The position numbers were made by a program, and so were the translations under genes. The notes beneath the pieces were generated by a model that saw nothing but the letters and a program-made list of their open reading frames with translations, was not told where the DNA came from and did no database searches. Positions 56,802 to 64,000 of a stretch of 64,000 bases of DNA are shown here, piece by piece. The DNA is taken from positions 1-64,000 of the forward strand of contig NZ_JACHOP010000028.1 of the NCBI RefSeq assembly GCF_014199935.1. The letters run 5' to 3'. Source of the DNA: Methylorubrum rhodinum. GTDB taxonomy: Bacteria; Pseudomonadota; Alphaproteobacteria; Rhizobiales; Beijerinckiaceae. Position 1 is the first letter of the stretch. Each line of letters opens with the position of its first letter.

Positions 56802-59636
56802 ATGGACGCCTCGACTCCCAACCTGTCGCGCCGGGGCTTCCTTCGGGGAAGCGCGGCTGCCGGCATCGCCATCAAGGTGTCGCTGCTGCGCGGCGGCACC
56901 GCGGAGGCCCGCCTCGTCGAGGCGGCCCCCGGCCCCGGTTGGATCGCGGGCGGCAAGCCCCGCACCCGGCTCGATGCGGTGGCCAAAGTGACGGGCGCCA
57001 AGACCTTCACCCGCGATGTCCGCGCCCGCGACATCGCCGGCTGGCCCGACAATCAGGCCCACGCCTTCCTGATCGCCGCGACCAAGGCGGATCGCCGCTT
57101 CGAGGGGCTCGACCTCTCGGAGCTGGGTGAAGCGCTCCAGCCCGACCGGCTGGTGCTGCACGAGGACCTCGTCGCGGATGGATTGGCCGTGCCGCCCCAT
57201 CCCGACTTCTTCGGCGACCGGTTTCTGGTGCCGAAGGGCGAGACCCCGCGGCTGCTCGGCCAGCCGGTGGCGCTGTTGATCTACCACGACTACCCGCGCT
57301 TCGCGGCGGCCAAGCGTGGCTTACGCTTCAACGAAGACGTGGTGCGCTACGGCGAGACGACGGCCTACGCCCCCCCGGCCCATTACGGCGCGACCCGCTG
57401 GGTGCGGATCGAGGGCGAGAGCCTCGAGGCCGACGACCGCTTCTCGCCATTTCGCGATGCGCCGATCTTCACCGGGTTCAAGGGCGACGCGCCGGCCTGG
57501 CCCGCCGCCGGAACCGAGGGCCCGGCCGCCCGCGGCATGGCGGCCGCCGAAAGCATCGCCGCCGAGATCGCGGCGGCCGGGGACGACGCGCTCGTGCTCA
57601 AGCGATCGTACTTCTCGCAATCCATCGACGCCTCGGCGATGGAGGCCGACAACGGCAACGTCTGGTACGACGCCAAGAGCGGCACGCTCCACCTGATGAT
57701 GGCGACGCAAGGCCCCTACGAGGTGGCGGAGCAAGCCGCCGCCCTGGTGAAGGCCTCGCGCTTCCCGGTCTCGCAGATCGACCTGAAGGCGGGATACACC
57801 GTCGGCTACGGCACCAAGGACCACCACCTCCATCCGCTGCTCTGCGTGCTCGCCGGACTCTACGGCGGGGGCCGCCCGGTACGGCTCGCCAACGACCGGT
57901 TCGAGCAGTTCCAGAACGGCCTGAAGCGCCACAGCTTCACCATGGACACCGCCCTGATGATCGACCGCGCCAGCGGCCGGTTCCGGGCGATGACCGGGCG
58001 TTACGTCTGCGACGGGGGCGGGCGCCCGAACTTCTCGATGTCGGTGTCGTTCGTCGGCGCGACGGCGGCGCAGTCGATCTATTATCTGCCCAAAAGCGAC
58101 TTCCAGGCGGTGGCGCTGGCCTCCCGCGCCGTCGAGGCCGGCTCGACTCGGGGCTACGGCACGCTCCAGACCATGTCGGCCACCGAGATGCTGGTGGACG
58201 AGGCGGCCGAGTTGCTGGGCCGCGATGCGATCGAACTGCGGCTCGCCAACGTCTTCCGTTCCGGCCAGCGCAACAGCCAGGGCGCGGTGCCGGCCGGGGC
58301 GCTGCGCAACGACGAGATCCTCGAAAAAGCCGCCGCGCACCCGCTCTGGCGCGAGCGGCAGGCGAAGAAGGCGGCCTACGAGGCGGCCAACCCGGGCAAG
58401 CGCTACGGCGTCGGCTTCGCCCAGGTCCACAAGGATTACGGCACCGGCGCCGAGGCCGCGCTCGCCTCGCTCGAAATCGACCCGCAGGGCCGGCTGACGC
58501 TGCGTCACGTCGCCCACGAGATGGGGCCGGGCGTCACCACCTCGCAGGCCGTGATGGTCGGCGAGATCCTGGGCCGCGTGCCGGAGACCACCGAGTTCGG
58601 CGTCGTGCGCTGGCCGCAGATGCCGCTGGAGACCACCGACCAGCCCTACACCACGCCGCAGGCCGAAGAGGACCGCCTCTCGAAGAACTCGCGTTGGACG
58701 CCGCGCTTCACCTCGCCGATGAGCGCGACGAACTCGGCCTATTATCTCGGCCACGCCACCCGCAGCGCCGCCCGCATCCTGCGCGATCACGCGCTCTGGC
58801 CCGCCGCCCGCTCGCTGTGGGGCCGCGGCTTCGGCGGTGGTGCGCTGGCCTCGTATCACACCATGCGCTCGGAGGAGCTTCGGCTCGCAAACGGCATCGT
58901 CTCCGGCGCGGGTCTGCCGCCGCTGAGGCTGGAGGCGGTGGCGGCGGAAGCCCACCGGCTCGGCCTGCCCGTCGGCGTCACGCTCCACACCTTCAACCGC
59001 TGGCAATGGACGGAGGCCGAGTTCGAGCTTCAGGGCACCGGCCGCACGCGGCTCCCCATCGACGCCCTGGCGCTCCGCTACGGCGCGGGCGCTCCCGCGG
59101 AGCGGCGAGCCCTGATGACGACCGGCGGCTGGCACTTCGTCGAGCGGTCGGCGGTGTTCTATCCGCCGACCCAGCGCAACAATGTCGGCACCACCTACTA
59201 CGCGCCGATGGCGACGCTTGCGGAAGTCGCGGTCGATACCGGCAGCGGCGCGGTCACGCTGCTGTCGCACCACTCGATCCTCGAATGCGGGCGCCAGATC
59301 GTGCCGGAACTGGTCTCGGGCCAGATCCAGGGCGGGCTCGCCATGGGCATCGGCCACGCGCTGAAGGAGTTCCTGCCGCTCTACGAGGGCGGGCCCGGCG
59401 ACGGTACGTGGAACTGGAACCGCTACGAACTGCCCCGCGCGAAGGATGTCGCGGTCTGGAACCAGACCGTCGAGATCCTCCCCCCGCTCTCCGAGACCGA
59501 TCCGCCGAAAGGGATCGCCGAGGTGGTGATGATCGCGGTCGTGCCCGCGCTCGCCAACGCCGTGGCGCATGCCATCGGCCACCGCTTTCACGACCTGCCC
59601 ATCCGCCCCGAGCACATTCGCGAGGTGCTGGCATGA
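56802..59636 (+). CDS. Xanthine dehydrogenase-family molybdopterin-binding subunit
   Basis: A 944-residue large subunit of a molybdenum hydroxylase. The N-terminus has a twin-arginine signal (SRRGFLRGSAAAGIAIKV), so the enzyme is exported folded to the periplasm. Family regions include GWPDNQAHAFLIAATKADRR, TVGYGTKDHHLHPLLCVLAG, GSTRGYGTLQTMSATEMLVD with the substrate and Mo residues, and ECGRQIVPELVSGQIQGGLA near the C-terminus. It sits between a urate/xanthine permease and a 2Fe-2S subunit and would oxidise xanthine or a related purine, though aldehydes cannot be excluded. Its ATG-type overlap with the next gene is 4 bp. Confidence 0.88.
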   Translation: MDASTPNLSRRGFLRGSAAAGIAIKVSLLRGGTAEARLVEAAPGPGWIAGGKPRTRLDAVAKVTGAKTFTRDVRARDIAGWPDNQAHAFLIAATKADRRFEGLDLSELGEALQPDRLVLHEDLVADGLAVPPHPDFFGDRFLVPKGETPRLLGQPVALLIYHDYPRFAAAKRGLRFNEDVVRYGETTAYAPPAHYGATRWVRIEGESLEADDRFSPFRDAPIFTGFKGDAPAWPAAGTEGPAARGMAAAESIAAEIAAAGDDALVLKRSYFSQSIDASAMEADNGNVWYDAKSGTLHLMMATQGPYEVAEQAAALVKASRFPVSQIDLKAGYTVGYGTKDHHLHPLLCVLAGLYGGGRPVRLANDRFEQFQNGLKRHSFTMDTALMIDRASGRFRAMTGRYVCDGGGRPNFSMSVSFVGATAAQSIYYLPKSDFQAVALASRAVEAGSTRGYGTLQTMSATEMLVDEAAELLGRDAIELRLANVFRSGQRNSQGAVPAGALRNDEILEKAAAHPLWRERQAKKAAYEAANPGKRYGVGFAQVHKDYGTGAEAALASLEIDPQGRLTLRHVAHEMGPGVTTSQAVMVGEILGRVPETTEFGVVRWPQMPLETTDQPYTTPQAEEDRLSKNSRWTPRFTSPMSATNSAYYLGHATRSAARILRDHALWPAARSLWGRGFGGGALASYHTMRSEELRLANGIVSGAGLPPLRLEAVAAEAHRLGLPVGVTLHTFNRWQWTEAEFELQGTGRTRLPIDALALRYGAGAPAERRALMTTGGWHFVERSAVFYPPTQRNNVGTTYYAPMATLAEVAVDTGSGAVTLLSHHSILECGRQIVPELVSGQIQGGLAMGIGHALKEFLPLYEGGPGDGTWNWNRYELPRAKDVAVWNQTVEILPPLSETDPPKGIAEVVMIAVVPALANAVAHAIGHRFHDLPIRPEHIREVLA

Positions 59637-60178
59637 CCGCCCTGCCGAAATCCCAAAGCCTCTCGCTCACCGTCAACGGCAAAGCGGTCGCCATGCCGGT
59701 GCCGCAGGGCGTCTCGATGCAGGAATTCCTGCACGAATGGCTCGGCCTCACCGGCGCCCGCATGGGCTGCGGTCAGGGCATCTGCAACGCCTGCACCGTG
59801 ATGGTCGAGGAGCCCGGCAAGCTGCCGCGCGAGGTGCGCACCTGCATCACCGGCGCTCACTGGTTCGAGGGCAAGACGCTCCGCACCATCGAGGGCCATG
59901 CCCGGCAGAACGCCGACGGCAGCCTCACGCTGTCGCCGGTGCAGCAGGCCTTCGTGGAAGGGTTCGCGTTCCAGTGCGGCTACTGCACGCCGGGCTTCGT
60001 GACGGCCGCGACCGTGCTGATCGAGCGGCTGAAAGCGGCCCCCGTACCGCGCGAGGCGGTGGAGCGCGTCGTGACGGAGGCGCTCGATCCGCACATCTGC
60101 CGCTGCACCGGATACGTCCGTTACCATACGGCCGTGCGCGACCTCGTGCTCGCCACCCCCGGCCTCGTGACGGTGTGA
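59633..60178 (+). CDS. 2Fe-2S subunit of the molybdenum hydroxylase
   Basis: A 181-residue iron-sulphur subunit with a plant-type 2Fe-2S domain (C46, C51, C54, C71: GCGQGICNACTVMVEEPGK) and the second cluster domain (C115, C118, C156, C158: FQCGYCTPGFVTAATVLIE and HICRCTGYVRY). It would move electrons from the molybdenum centre. No FAD subunit gene follows; the next gene is a tri-haem cytochrome c, as in aldehyde-oxidase and isoquinoline-oxidoreductase-type systems. No signal peptide is visible, so it would be carried out with the Tat subunit. Confidence 0.92.
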   Translation: MTALPKSQSLSLTVNGKAVAMPVPQGVSMQEFLHEWLGLTGARMGCGQGICNACTVMVEEPGKLPREVRTCITGAHWFEGKTLRTIEGHARQNADGSLTLSPVQQAFVEGFAFQCGYCTPGFVTAATVLIERLKAAPVPREAVERVVTEALDPHICRCTGYVRYHTAVRDLVLATPGLVTV

Positions 60179-60186
60179 GACGGGCG

Positions 60187-61491
60187 ATGTGCAAATCCTT
60201 CATCGCCCTCGCTGGCCTCGCTTTCGGCGGCATCGCGGTCGCCGGCCTCGTCTTCTCCGGCGCGCTCAACCGCAGCGTCGTCTCCAGCACCGTCGAGACG
60301 CCGCTGACACCTGAGCAGATCAAGGCGCTGGCACCCCACGGCGCCAAGGTCGCGGCGGCGGCCGATTGCTACGCCTGCCACACCGCCCGCGGCGGCGCCC
60401 CCTGGGCCGGCGGCATGCCGTTCGAGACGCCGTTCGGCGTGATCCACGCCACCAACATCTCGCCGAGCCCGGAAGGAATCGGCGGCTGGAGCCGGGCCGC
60501 GTTCCACCGGGCGCTGCGCGACGGCATCGCGCCGGGCGGGCGCCATCTCTATCCGGCCATGCCCTACACCTCGTATCGCGGCATGAGCGAGGGCGATGTC
60601 GATGCGCTCTTCGCCTACATGACGACCCGCGCGCCGATGCCGGTGGCGAACCCCAAGAACGGCCTCGCCTTTCCCTTCGACCAGCGCTGGACGCTGGCCG
60701 CCTGGAACTTCCTCAACCTGCCGGCCTCGGTCGCCGAGCCCGATCCGGCGCGCTCCGAGCTGTGGAACCGCGGCCGTTACGTCACCGAGGCGCTCGGCCA
60801 TTGCGGCGAGTGCCATACCCCGCGCGACCTCACGCAGGGGCTGCGCACCAGCAAGGCGCTGACCGGCGCGGTCATCGAAGGGCTGGAAGCGCCCGACATC
60901 ACCCCCGCCGGGCTGACCCGGATGGGCTTTTCGCCCGCGAGCCTCGCGACCTTCATGGGCTCGGGCCTCTCGGCGCAGGGCGCGGCCACGCACCAGATGT
61001 TCGACGTGGTGCATTTCTCGACGCGCCACATGGACCGGGCCGACCTCCTGGCGATGTCGGCCTACCTGTTCGACCGCGATGTCTTGGCTGACGAGAAGCC
61101 GCCCGCTCCTCCGCAGCCCGCGCCGGTGGCGGCCGACATCGCGGCACGCGCACAAAAGACCTATGCCGGCCTCTGCGCCGGCTGCCACGGGGCAGGGGGC
61201 CAAGGCATTCCCCACGTCTCGGTGGCGATGCGCGCCAACGCCTCTTTGCGCACCGCCAGCCCGTCGGGCTTCGTCCGGGCGGTCCTCGCCGGCCTGCCGG
61301 CCCAGAGTTTTCCGAACGGCGAGCGCATGGACGCGATGCCGGGCTTCGCCGTCGATCTCGACGACGCCGCCATGGCCGACCTGACGAACTGGATGCGCGC
61401 CGAGTGGGGCGGGCAGGCGCCGACGGTGCGGGGGCAGGACGTGGCGGCGGTGCGGGCGACGCTGACCAAGCACCACGCGGCGAGCGAGTAA
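60187..61491 (+). CDS. Tri-haem cytochrome c, electron acceptor of the molybdenum hydroxylase
   Basis: A 434-residue exported cytochrome with a signal or anchor helix (ALAGLAFGGIAVAGLVFSG) and three haem sites: CYACH at 61-65, CGECH at 206-210 and CAGCH at 330-334. The layout is that of the cytochrome subunits of membrane alcohol and aldehyde dehydrogenases and of nicotinate-type hydroxylases. It follows the 2Fe-2S gene by 8 bp. It replaces the FAD/NAD module and would feed the respiratory chain. Confidence 0.9.
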   Translation: MCKSFIALAGLAFGGIAVAGLVFSGALNRSVVSSTVETPLTPEQIKALAPHGAKVAAAADCYACHTARGGAPWAGGMPFETPFGVIHATNISPSPEGIGGWSRAAFHRALRDGIAPGGRHLYPAMPYTSYRGMSEGDVDALFAYMTTRAPMPVANPKNGLAFPFDQRWTLAAWNFLNLPASVAEPDPARSELWNRGRYVTEALGHCGECHTPRDLTQGLRTSKALTGAVIEGLEAPDITPAGLTRMGFSPASLATFMGSGLSAQGAATHQMFDVVHFSTRHMDRADLLAMSAYLFDRDVLADEKPPAPPQPAPVAADIAARAQKTYAGLCAGCHGAGGQGIPHVSVAMRANASLRTASPSGFVRAVLAGLPAQSFPNGERMDAMPGFAVDLDDAAMADLTNWMRAEWGGQAPTVRGQDVAAVRATLTKHHAASE

Positions 61492-61525
61492 GGTGATGGC
61501 GCTTCGAGAAGAATCGCCACGCGAA

Positions 61526-61687
61526 ACCCTCCCCCCTCTGCGGGGGAGGGTGCCCGCGGAGCGGGCGGGAGAGGGGAGCGACGGCGCCGCTTGGCCGCGT
61601 TCGACGGTGAATTCTCCGGAAGCGTCGCTCCCCTCTCCCGACCCTCGCTTACGCGAGGCCCACCCTCTCCCGCGGAGGGGAGAGGGT
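61526..61687. repeat. Palindromic repeat, family B, copy 2
   Basis: A 162-bp element with outer arms of about 26 bp (61526-61551, ACCCTCCCCCCTCTGCGGGG..., against 61662-61687) and an inner pair (CGGGAGAGGGGAGCG with the text CGCTCCCCTCTCCCG). It resembles 35351-35506. It lies between the cytochrome and LysR genes, 34 bp after the cytochrome stop. Confidence 0.9.
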
Positions 61688-61719
61688 AGGGCGCTGGCGC
61701 GCCCGAAGAGGAGCGCACC

Positions 61720-62697
61720 ATGGACCAACTGACCGGCATGCGCGTCTTCGTCCGCGTGGCGGAGCTGAACAGTTTTTCTCGCGCGGCCGAGGATCTGGAG
61801 ATCGCCCAATCCACCGTCACCAAGACGGTGGCGTGGCTGGAGAACCGCCTCGGCACCCGCCTCATCAACCGCAACACCCGCGGCCTCACCCTCAACGAGG
61901 CGGGCAAGCTCTACTACGAGACCTGCCGCACCATCCTGCGCCAGATCGAGGAAGCCGAAGGGCTGGTGCGCCGCCACGACGCCGAGCTCGACGGCACGTT
62001 GCGCATCTCGACCTCGGTCGCTTTCGGCGAGGCGGTGCTCGGGCCGATGCTGCTGCCGTTCATCGCGGCCAACCCGCGCCTCAGGGTCGATCTCACCTGC
62101 GAGGACGCTTACGTCGATCTCATCGCCCGCGGCATCGACGTGGCTTTGCGTATGGGCCGCCTCACCGATTCCTCGCTCGGCGGGCGCTATCTCGGCGCCA
62201 ACCCCTGGGTGATGGTGGCGGCCCCCGGCTACCTCGCCCGAAGCGAACCCCTCGACGCACCGGACGATCTCGGGCGCCACGACTGCATCGTCTATTCGAG
62301 CGTGCAGGGCGACGCCGTCTGGCAGATGCGTACCGCCGACGGGCGGACGCACGCGGCGAGCGTGCGCGGCTGCCTGCGCTCGAACAACCTGCCGACCCTG
62401 CTCTCGGCGGTGCGCTCCGGCCTCGGCGTGGCGATCCTGCCCCGCTACGTCGCGGAAAGCGCGCTGAGCGCCGGCACGCTGGTCGAGTGCCTGCCCGGCT
62501 ACGTCCTGCCCGATCAGGAACTCTACGCGGTGTTTCCCTCGCCCAAGCTCGTGCCGCGCAAGGTCACGGCGCTGATCCGCCACCTCGCGCCGCGCCTGCG
62601 CGGGGCGTGGTGGCAGGAGCGGGACGACAATACTCAGATATTCCGGGGCGGAATAAATCAAATCGAACCGACAATATTCACCGATATCCCCGAATAG
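61720..62697 (+). CDS. LysR-family transcription regulator
   Basis: A 325-residue regulator with an N-terminal HTH ([20 protein letters not shown], then [20 protein letters not shown]) and a LysR ligand domain ([39 protein letters not shown]). A GAGGAG site precedes the ATG. The last 22 codons are AT-rich and unlike the gene body; LysR proteins normally end near the RHLAPRLRG segment, so the 3' end also covers the likely gcl promoter. gcl starts 35 bp after the stop, so this regulator may control it. Confidence 0.88.
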   Translation: MDQLTGMRVFVRVAELNSFSRAAEDLEIAQSTVTKTVAWLENRLGTRLINRNTRGLTLNEAGKLYYETCRTILRQIEEAEGLVRRHDAELDGTLRISTSVAFGEAVLGPMLLPFIAANPRLRVDLTCEDAYVDLIARGIDVALRMGRLTDSSLGGRYLGANPWVMVAAPGYLARSEPLDAPDDLGRHDCIVYSSVQGDAVWQMRTADGRTHAASVRGCLRSNNLPTLLSAVRSGLGVAILPRYVAESALSAGTLVECLPGYVLPDQELYAVFPSPKLVPRKVTALIRHLAPRLRGAWWQERDDNTQIFRGGINQIEPTIFTDIPE

Positions 62698-62732
62698 ACT
62701 ACAAACAAAAAGTCACAAAAAAGGAGGACAAC

Positions 62733-64000
62733 GTGCCCAAGATGCGCGCGATCGACGCCGCGGTTCTCGTCCTGGAACGCGAGGGCGTGACCTGTGCCTT
62801 CGGCGTTCCGGGTGCTGCGATCAACCCGCTCTACTCGGCGCTGCGGGCACGCGGCACGATCCGCCACGTGCTGGCCCGCCATGTCGAGGGCGCCTCGCAC
62901 ATGGCCGAGGGTTACACCCGGGCCAAGGCCGGCAACATCGGCCTCTGCATCGGCACCTCGGGCCCGGCCGGCACCGACATGATCACCGGGCTCTACTCGG
63001 CGTCCGCCGACTCGATCCCGATCCTGTGCATCACCGGACAGGCGCCGCGGGCCAAGCTCTACAAGGAAGACTTCCAGGCCGTCGACATCGAGTCGATCGC
63101 CAAGCCCGTCACCAAGTGGGCCGTCACGGTCCGCGAGCCGGCGCTCGTCCCGCAGGTGTTCCAGCACGCGTTCCACCTGATGCGCTCGGGGCGCCCCGGC
63201 CCGGTCCTGATCGACCTGCCGATCGACGTGCAGGTCGCCGAGATCGAATTCGACATCGACGCCTACGAGCCGCTGACGCCCTACAAGCCCGCCTGCTCGC
63301 GCCGTCAGGCCGAGCGCGCGATCGCGATGCTCCAGGCGGCGGAGCGCCCGCTGATCGTCGCGGGCGGCGGCATCGTCAACGCCGATGCCTGCGAACTCCT
63401 CGTCGAGTTTGCCGAGCTGACCGGCGTGCCCGTCATCCCGACCCTGATGGGCTGGGGTGCGATCCCCGACGACCACCCGCTGATGGCCGGCATGGTCGGC
63501 CTCCAGACGAGCCACCGCTACGGCAACCGCACCTTCCTCGAATCCGACTTCGTGCTCGGCATCGGCAACCGCTGGGCCAACCGCCACACCGGCTCGGTCG
63601 AGGTCTACACCAAGGGCCGCACCTTCGTTCACGTCGATATCGAGCCGACCCAGATCGGCCGCGTCTTCGGCCCCGATCTCGGCATCGTCTCGGATGCCGG
63701 CGCGGCACTCCGCGAGTTCATCGCGGTCGCCCGCGACCTGAAGGCGAGGGAAGCGTTGCGCGACCGCGCCGTCTGGGCCACGGCTTGCGCCCATCGCAAG
63801 CGGGCGATGCTGCGCAAATCCCACTTCGATCAGGTGCCGCTGAAGCCCCAGCGGGTCTATCAGGAGATGAACGAGGCGCTCGGGCGCGACGTCTGCTACG
63901 TCACCACCATCGGCCTGTCGCAGATCGCGGGCGCGCAGTTCCTGCACGTCCACCATCCGCGCCACTGGATCAATTGCGGGCAGGCCGGCCCGCTCGGGTG
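62733..64000 (+). CDS. gcl: Glyoxylate carboligase, N-terminal two thirds (cut by window end)
   Basis: A ThDP-dependent enzyme that joins two glyoxylates to tartronate semialdehyde and CO2. 422 residues are visible of a protein normally near 590. The Val that replaces the catalytic Glu of other ThDP enzymes is at V51 in [16 protein letters not shown], the mark of this family. Other landmarks are [20 protein letters not shown] and [20 protein letters not shown]. The start is a GTG at 62733, preceded by AAGGAGG; an inner ATG at 62742 is in frame. It completes the purine-to-glyoxylate route and follows a LysR gene. The frame is open to the end of the window. Confidence 0.95.
   Translation, partial: MPKMRAIDAAVLVLEREGVTCAFGVPGAAINPLYSALRARGTIRHVLARHVEGASHMAEGYTRAKAGNIGLCIGTSGPAGTDMITGLYSASADSIPILCITGQAPRAKLYKEDFQAVDIESIAKPVTKWAVTVREPALVPQVFQHAFHLMRSGRPGPVLIDLPIDVQVAEIEFDIDAYEPLTPYKPACSRRQAERAIAMLQAAERPLIVAGGGIVNADACELLVEFAELTGVPVIPTLMGWGAIPDDHPLMAGMVGLQTSHRYGNRTFLESDFVLGIGNRWANRHTGSVEVYTKGRTFVHVDIEPTQIGRVFGPDLGIVSDAGAALREFIAVARDLKAREALRDRAVWATACAHRKRAMLRKSHFDQVPLKPQRVYQEMNEALGRDVCYVTTIGLSQIAGAQFLHVHHPRHWINCGQAGPLG

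Noticed and set aside
1-64000. CRISPR arrays
   Set aside because: No set of regularly spaced direct repeats was seen; the repeats present are palindromic intergenic elements.

Overview
The window looks like a chromosomal segment of a high-GC alphaproteobacterium, most likely Methylobacterium/Methylorubrum. This rests on recognised protein families and gene order (cytochrome c-kdsB-pheA, maf-yacG-tRNA-Phe, fused mnhAB), not on any database search.

Layout. 1-1000: remnants of an IS3-family and an IS630-family transposase. 1239-11524: tRNA-Ser, a glycosyltransferase, an acyl-CoA ligase, a class A beta-lactamase, an acetyltransferase, a partial Yej-type peptide ABC transporter (two binding proteins, one permease), and an anchored cytochrome c. 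11786-15506: housekeeping genes (kdsB, pheA, tRNA-Phe, yacG, maf).

15613-23467: a retron-like system, the most interesting element here. A reverse transcriptase (RT) has the retron signatures NAxxH, YADD and VTG and an unusual C-terminal tail with two membrane segments. Directly upstream of it, on the same strand, lies a strongly folded 0.3-kb region that can be read as msr-msd RNA. Upstream of that are two translationally coupled genes, one with a SWIM zinc finger and one with a WGR domain plus helical repeats. From memory this is the gene set of retron type XIII.

23501-37636: a long co-directional array of mostly exported or membrane proteins. It includes a caspase-Sel1 protein, a DUF4384-like protein, a lipoprotein, a trypsin-like protease and an OmpA-family protein, and it runs with only 33 bp of spacing into the retron genes. 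38237-44297: a complete Mrp/Mnh cation/proton antiporter operon (AB fused, C, D, E, F, G) with overlapping genes. 44437-46703: a ModE-like regulator, a recombinase that appears to lack its catalytic serine, and tRNA-Thr.

46825-64000: a purine-ureide catabolic region. It has 8-oxoguanine deaminase, membrane urate oxidase PuuD with a cytochrome c domain, hydroxyisourate hydrolase, a fused allantoinase PuuE-OHCU decarboxylase, ureidoglycine aminohydrolase, ureidoglycolate lyase, a urate/xanthine permease, a two-subunit molybdenum hydroxylase with its own tri-haem cytochrome c, two LysR regulators and the start of glyoxylate carboligase. Together these would take xanthine or 8-oxoguanine through urate, allantoin and ureidoglycolate to glyoxylate, then to tartronate semialdehyde. 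Both oxidation steps would pass electrons to cytochrome c.

Several palindromic intergenic repeat families are scattered through the window. One copy lies in frame inside the 5' part of a coding sequence.
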